Shown here: one piece after another, positions 62,698 to 64,000 of the stretch
Layout of the letters: each line of letters opens with the position of its first letter
Numbering within the stretch: position 1 is the first letter of the stretch
Source: an uncultured Nioella sp.
GTDB taxonomy: Bacteria; Pseudomonadota; Alphaproteobacteria; Rhodobacterales; Rhodobacteraceae
Assembly (NCBI GenBank): GCA_947498125.1
Contig: CANMJH010000001.1
Span: 1,426,001-1,490,000 of the forward strand
DNA: 64,000 nt
Direction: 5' to 3'
Program-made: the position numbers and the translations under genes
The notes under the pieces: generated by a model
What the model saw: only the letters and a program-made list of their open reading frames with translations
Databases searched by the model: none
What the model was told of the DNA's origin: nothing

Positions 62698-63044
62698 TAT
62701 TTCGCCTCCGGCGGATAGGGCATGACGACCAGCATTGTGCAAATATGGTTTGAACGGTTTTCAATCTTGCGCACCTGACCGGGCGGGATCGTGCAGCTGT
62801 CGTATTTTCCAAGAACGGTTTCTTCGCCGTCGATGATCACGGTCATCTCGCCTTCAAGAACGACATATACTTTTTCAATGGGTGTGGAATCCGGTCCGGC
62901 GCCGCCGCCGGGAAGAAACTGACTTAGCCCAACCCATTGGTTGGTTGGACCGCCCTCTTCAAACCCCTGAAGCCGCAGACCCGTTACATCGAAATGATTG
63001 GGCGCCACATAGGGCTTGGCATCTTCAAAACGTTTCACAAGCAT
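62697..63044 (-). CDS. Small cupin protein in the BKACE operon
   Basis: A 115-residue single-barrel cupin: LRLQGFEEGGPTNQWVGLSQ, EKVYVVLEGEMTVIIDGEE, GKYDSCTIPPGQVRKIENRS, NHICTMLVVMPYP. The usual first metal motif HxH is absent and only later residues (Glu, His-Ile-Cys) could bind metal, so it may be a non-metal cupin. ATG 63044 follows GGAGG; a TTG at 63050 is less likely. Confidence 0.85.
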   Translation of the reverse strand: MLVKRFEDAKPYVAPNHFDVTGLRLQGFEEGGPTNQWVGLSQFLPGGGAGPDSTPIEKVYVVLEGEMTVIIDGEETVLGKYDSCTIPPGQVRKIENRSNHICTMLVVMPYPPEAK

Positions 63045-63110
63045 TCTCAATCCTCCATAATTTCAAGAAAAGTCGGCCGCCGGCCAAAGCCGGCGACCAG
63101 GGAGGAAAGC

Positions 63111-63947
63111 TTAGAATTCTTCGCCAGCATCGATGCGGAATTGCTGATCTTTGTCGATCATGGCGACAAGACGGATGATACAGCCATCGCCGCGATCCCA
63201 GTTCCAAGGGAAGAAGGCAAAGGTGCAGCGCTTGCCAGTCACAGCGTCCAAATCGCCGCCAACATTTTCGATGCCAAGGATGCCGTTTTTGAATAGAATG
63301 TTATGAACCGGTTCCCATTCAGGGTGGGCTTCGTCCCACGGCACGCCACCAGACCATTCAAGGAATTCTTCTGCAAGATGTGGCAGAAGCGGACCATTGC
63401 GATGCGGACCAATTGCGGTTGCCAGCGGGTGGTCATTGGCTTGCGTGTCATGGCCAACAACCTTGATGCCTTTTTCGACCATCCACTCGCCTGCCGATTT
63501 CACGAAACCGGGGCAATGGGCGAAATAGTCACCATCTTCATAGTCGTGATGCCAACCAGTGTTGATGATCAGTACGTCGCCCTTGCGGATCACATGACCA
63601 CAGGCTTTTTCCAAATCGTCGCCGGTAATCGGCTCCCATTTCTTTTTAGGCATCGAGACAACAATGCCCGTCCCAAAGAAATGCGGCAGCGGAACTTCGT
63701 CAATGAAGGGCGTTCCCTGAACCACGTGCGCTGGCGCATCAATGTGGGTCGTCGCGTGCATCGTGGTGGTAATGCGCTGGCTCAGAACACCCGATTTCGC
63801 CATGTAGTGAATGCGCTCAATCTTGGTGTCTTCAAAATACGGCCAGTTGGGGTTTTGGAACCCGAAGCGATGGCTGAGGTTATAAAACTCAATCCCCATA
63901 TCGTTGTCGGTATTAGCTTGAAACTCGATTCCACGAATTTTGACCAT
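63111..63947 (-). CDS. Cyclase-family metal hydrolase
   Basis: A 278-residue protein of the cyclase family (PF04199), which includes kynurenine formamidase and isatin hydrolase. The metal motif is in TMHATTHIDAPAHVVQGTPF (HxxTHxDxP), with further metal residues likely in GWHHDYEDGDYFAHCPG and VVGHDTQANDHPLATAIGPH. It hydrolyses a cyclic or linear amide or ester. GGAGGACACCAGAA precedes the ATG. It is the first complete gene of the ten-gene catabolic unit running to the BKACE gene. Confidence 0.88.
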   Translation of the reverse strand: MVKIRGIEFQANTDNDMGIEFYNLSHRFGFQNPNWPYFEDTKIERIHYMAKSGVLSQRITTTMHATTHIDAPAHVVQGTPFIDEVPLPHFFGTGIVVSMPKKKWEPITGDDLEKACGHVIRKGDVLIINTGWHHDYEDGDYFAHCPGFVKSAGEWMVEKGIKVVGHDTQANDHPLATAIGPHRNGPLLPHLAEEFLEWSGGVPWDEAHPEWEPVHNILFKNGILGIENVGGDLDAVTGKRCTFAFFPWNWDRGDGCIIRLVAMIDKDQQFRIDAGEEF

Positions 63948-63962
63948 TTCTGGTGTCCTCCC

Positions 63963-64000
63963 TTATGCGTCAACAGTGACGCGGTATTCTCGTTCGATCC
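63963..64000 (-). CDS. C-terminus of an upstream minus-strand gene
   Basis: Only the last codons are inside the window; they read IEREYRVTVDA and a stop at 63965-63963, 15 bases before the cyclase gene start. It is probably another member of the same operon. The family cannot be told from eleven residues. Confidence 0.45.
   Translation of the reverse strand, partial: IEREYRVTVDA

Overview
The window looks like a chromosomal segment of a marine alphaproteobacterium of the Roseobacter group (Rhodobacterales). This is inferred from moderately GC-rich DNA, the many TRAP transporters with strong GGAGG-type ribosome sites, the start of a sulfoacetaldehyde acetyltransferase gene at the left edge, and a NasTS-type nitrate assimilation cluster with a fused NrtC-NrtD ATPase. 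No tRNA, rRNA, IS element, phage gene or CRISPR array was seen. The region is dense, operon-structured metabolic DNA.

Left part (1-10.3 kb): the first codons of xsc (taurine/sulfonate degradation) face away from an IclR regulator across a gene-free 580 bp. An HxlR regulator faces a small membrane-protein gene that carries an in-frame stop and is probably broken. The de novo NAD operon nadA-nadB-nadC follows on the minus strand. Then come a HpcH/HpaI aldolase, catalase-peroxidase katG and, divergent from it, oxyR with both redox cysteines.

Nitrate region (10.4-25.8 kb, all plus strand): nasT-nasS, a leader with a hairpin/terminator switch, nrtA, nrtB, a fused nrtC-nrtD, a three-repeat GAF-like protein, a globin, nirB, nirD, nasA, a TrpD2-like protein and a shortened CysG-like siroheme protein. 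It covers uptake, reduction to ammonium, cofactor synthesis and control. The GAF-like and TrpD2-like members have no assigned role.

Middle (25.8-31.3 kb): a KDG-kinase-like sugar kinase with its GntR regulator, a HAD phosphatase with a SorC regulator, an SDR, and a PaaA/PaaC-like di-iron protein.

Catabolic and transport region (31.3-64 kb): (a) a minus-strand unit of FAA hydrolase, RutE-like nitroreductase, TRAP DctPQM and an intradiol dioxygenase; (b) divergent matA-matB (malonate to acetyl-CoA) with a YciI protein; (c) a GntR regulator, cupin, TAXI-type TRAP system and an unassigned membrane protein; (d) a second DctPQM system with a GlcG/HbpS protein; (e) pntA-pntB-scoA-scoB; (f) a ten-gene unit of cyclase-family hydrolase, cupin, SDR, 3-hydroxyacyl-CoA-dehydrogenase-like protein, complete Liv-type ABC importer and a BKACE enzyme. 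BKACE releases acetoacetate, which ScoAB could activate, so (e) and (f) may form one pathway for an unidentified beta-hydroxy/beta-keto acid. Three of the uptake operons share an ATCGATTTT element 56-78 nt before their first codon. Together they suggest a compact organic-acid scavenging region, with substrates that cannot be named from sequence alone.
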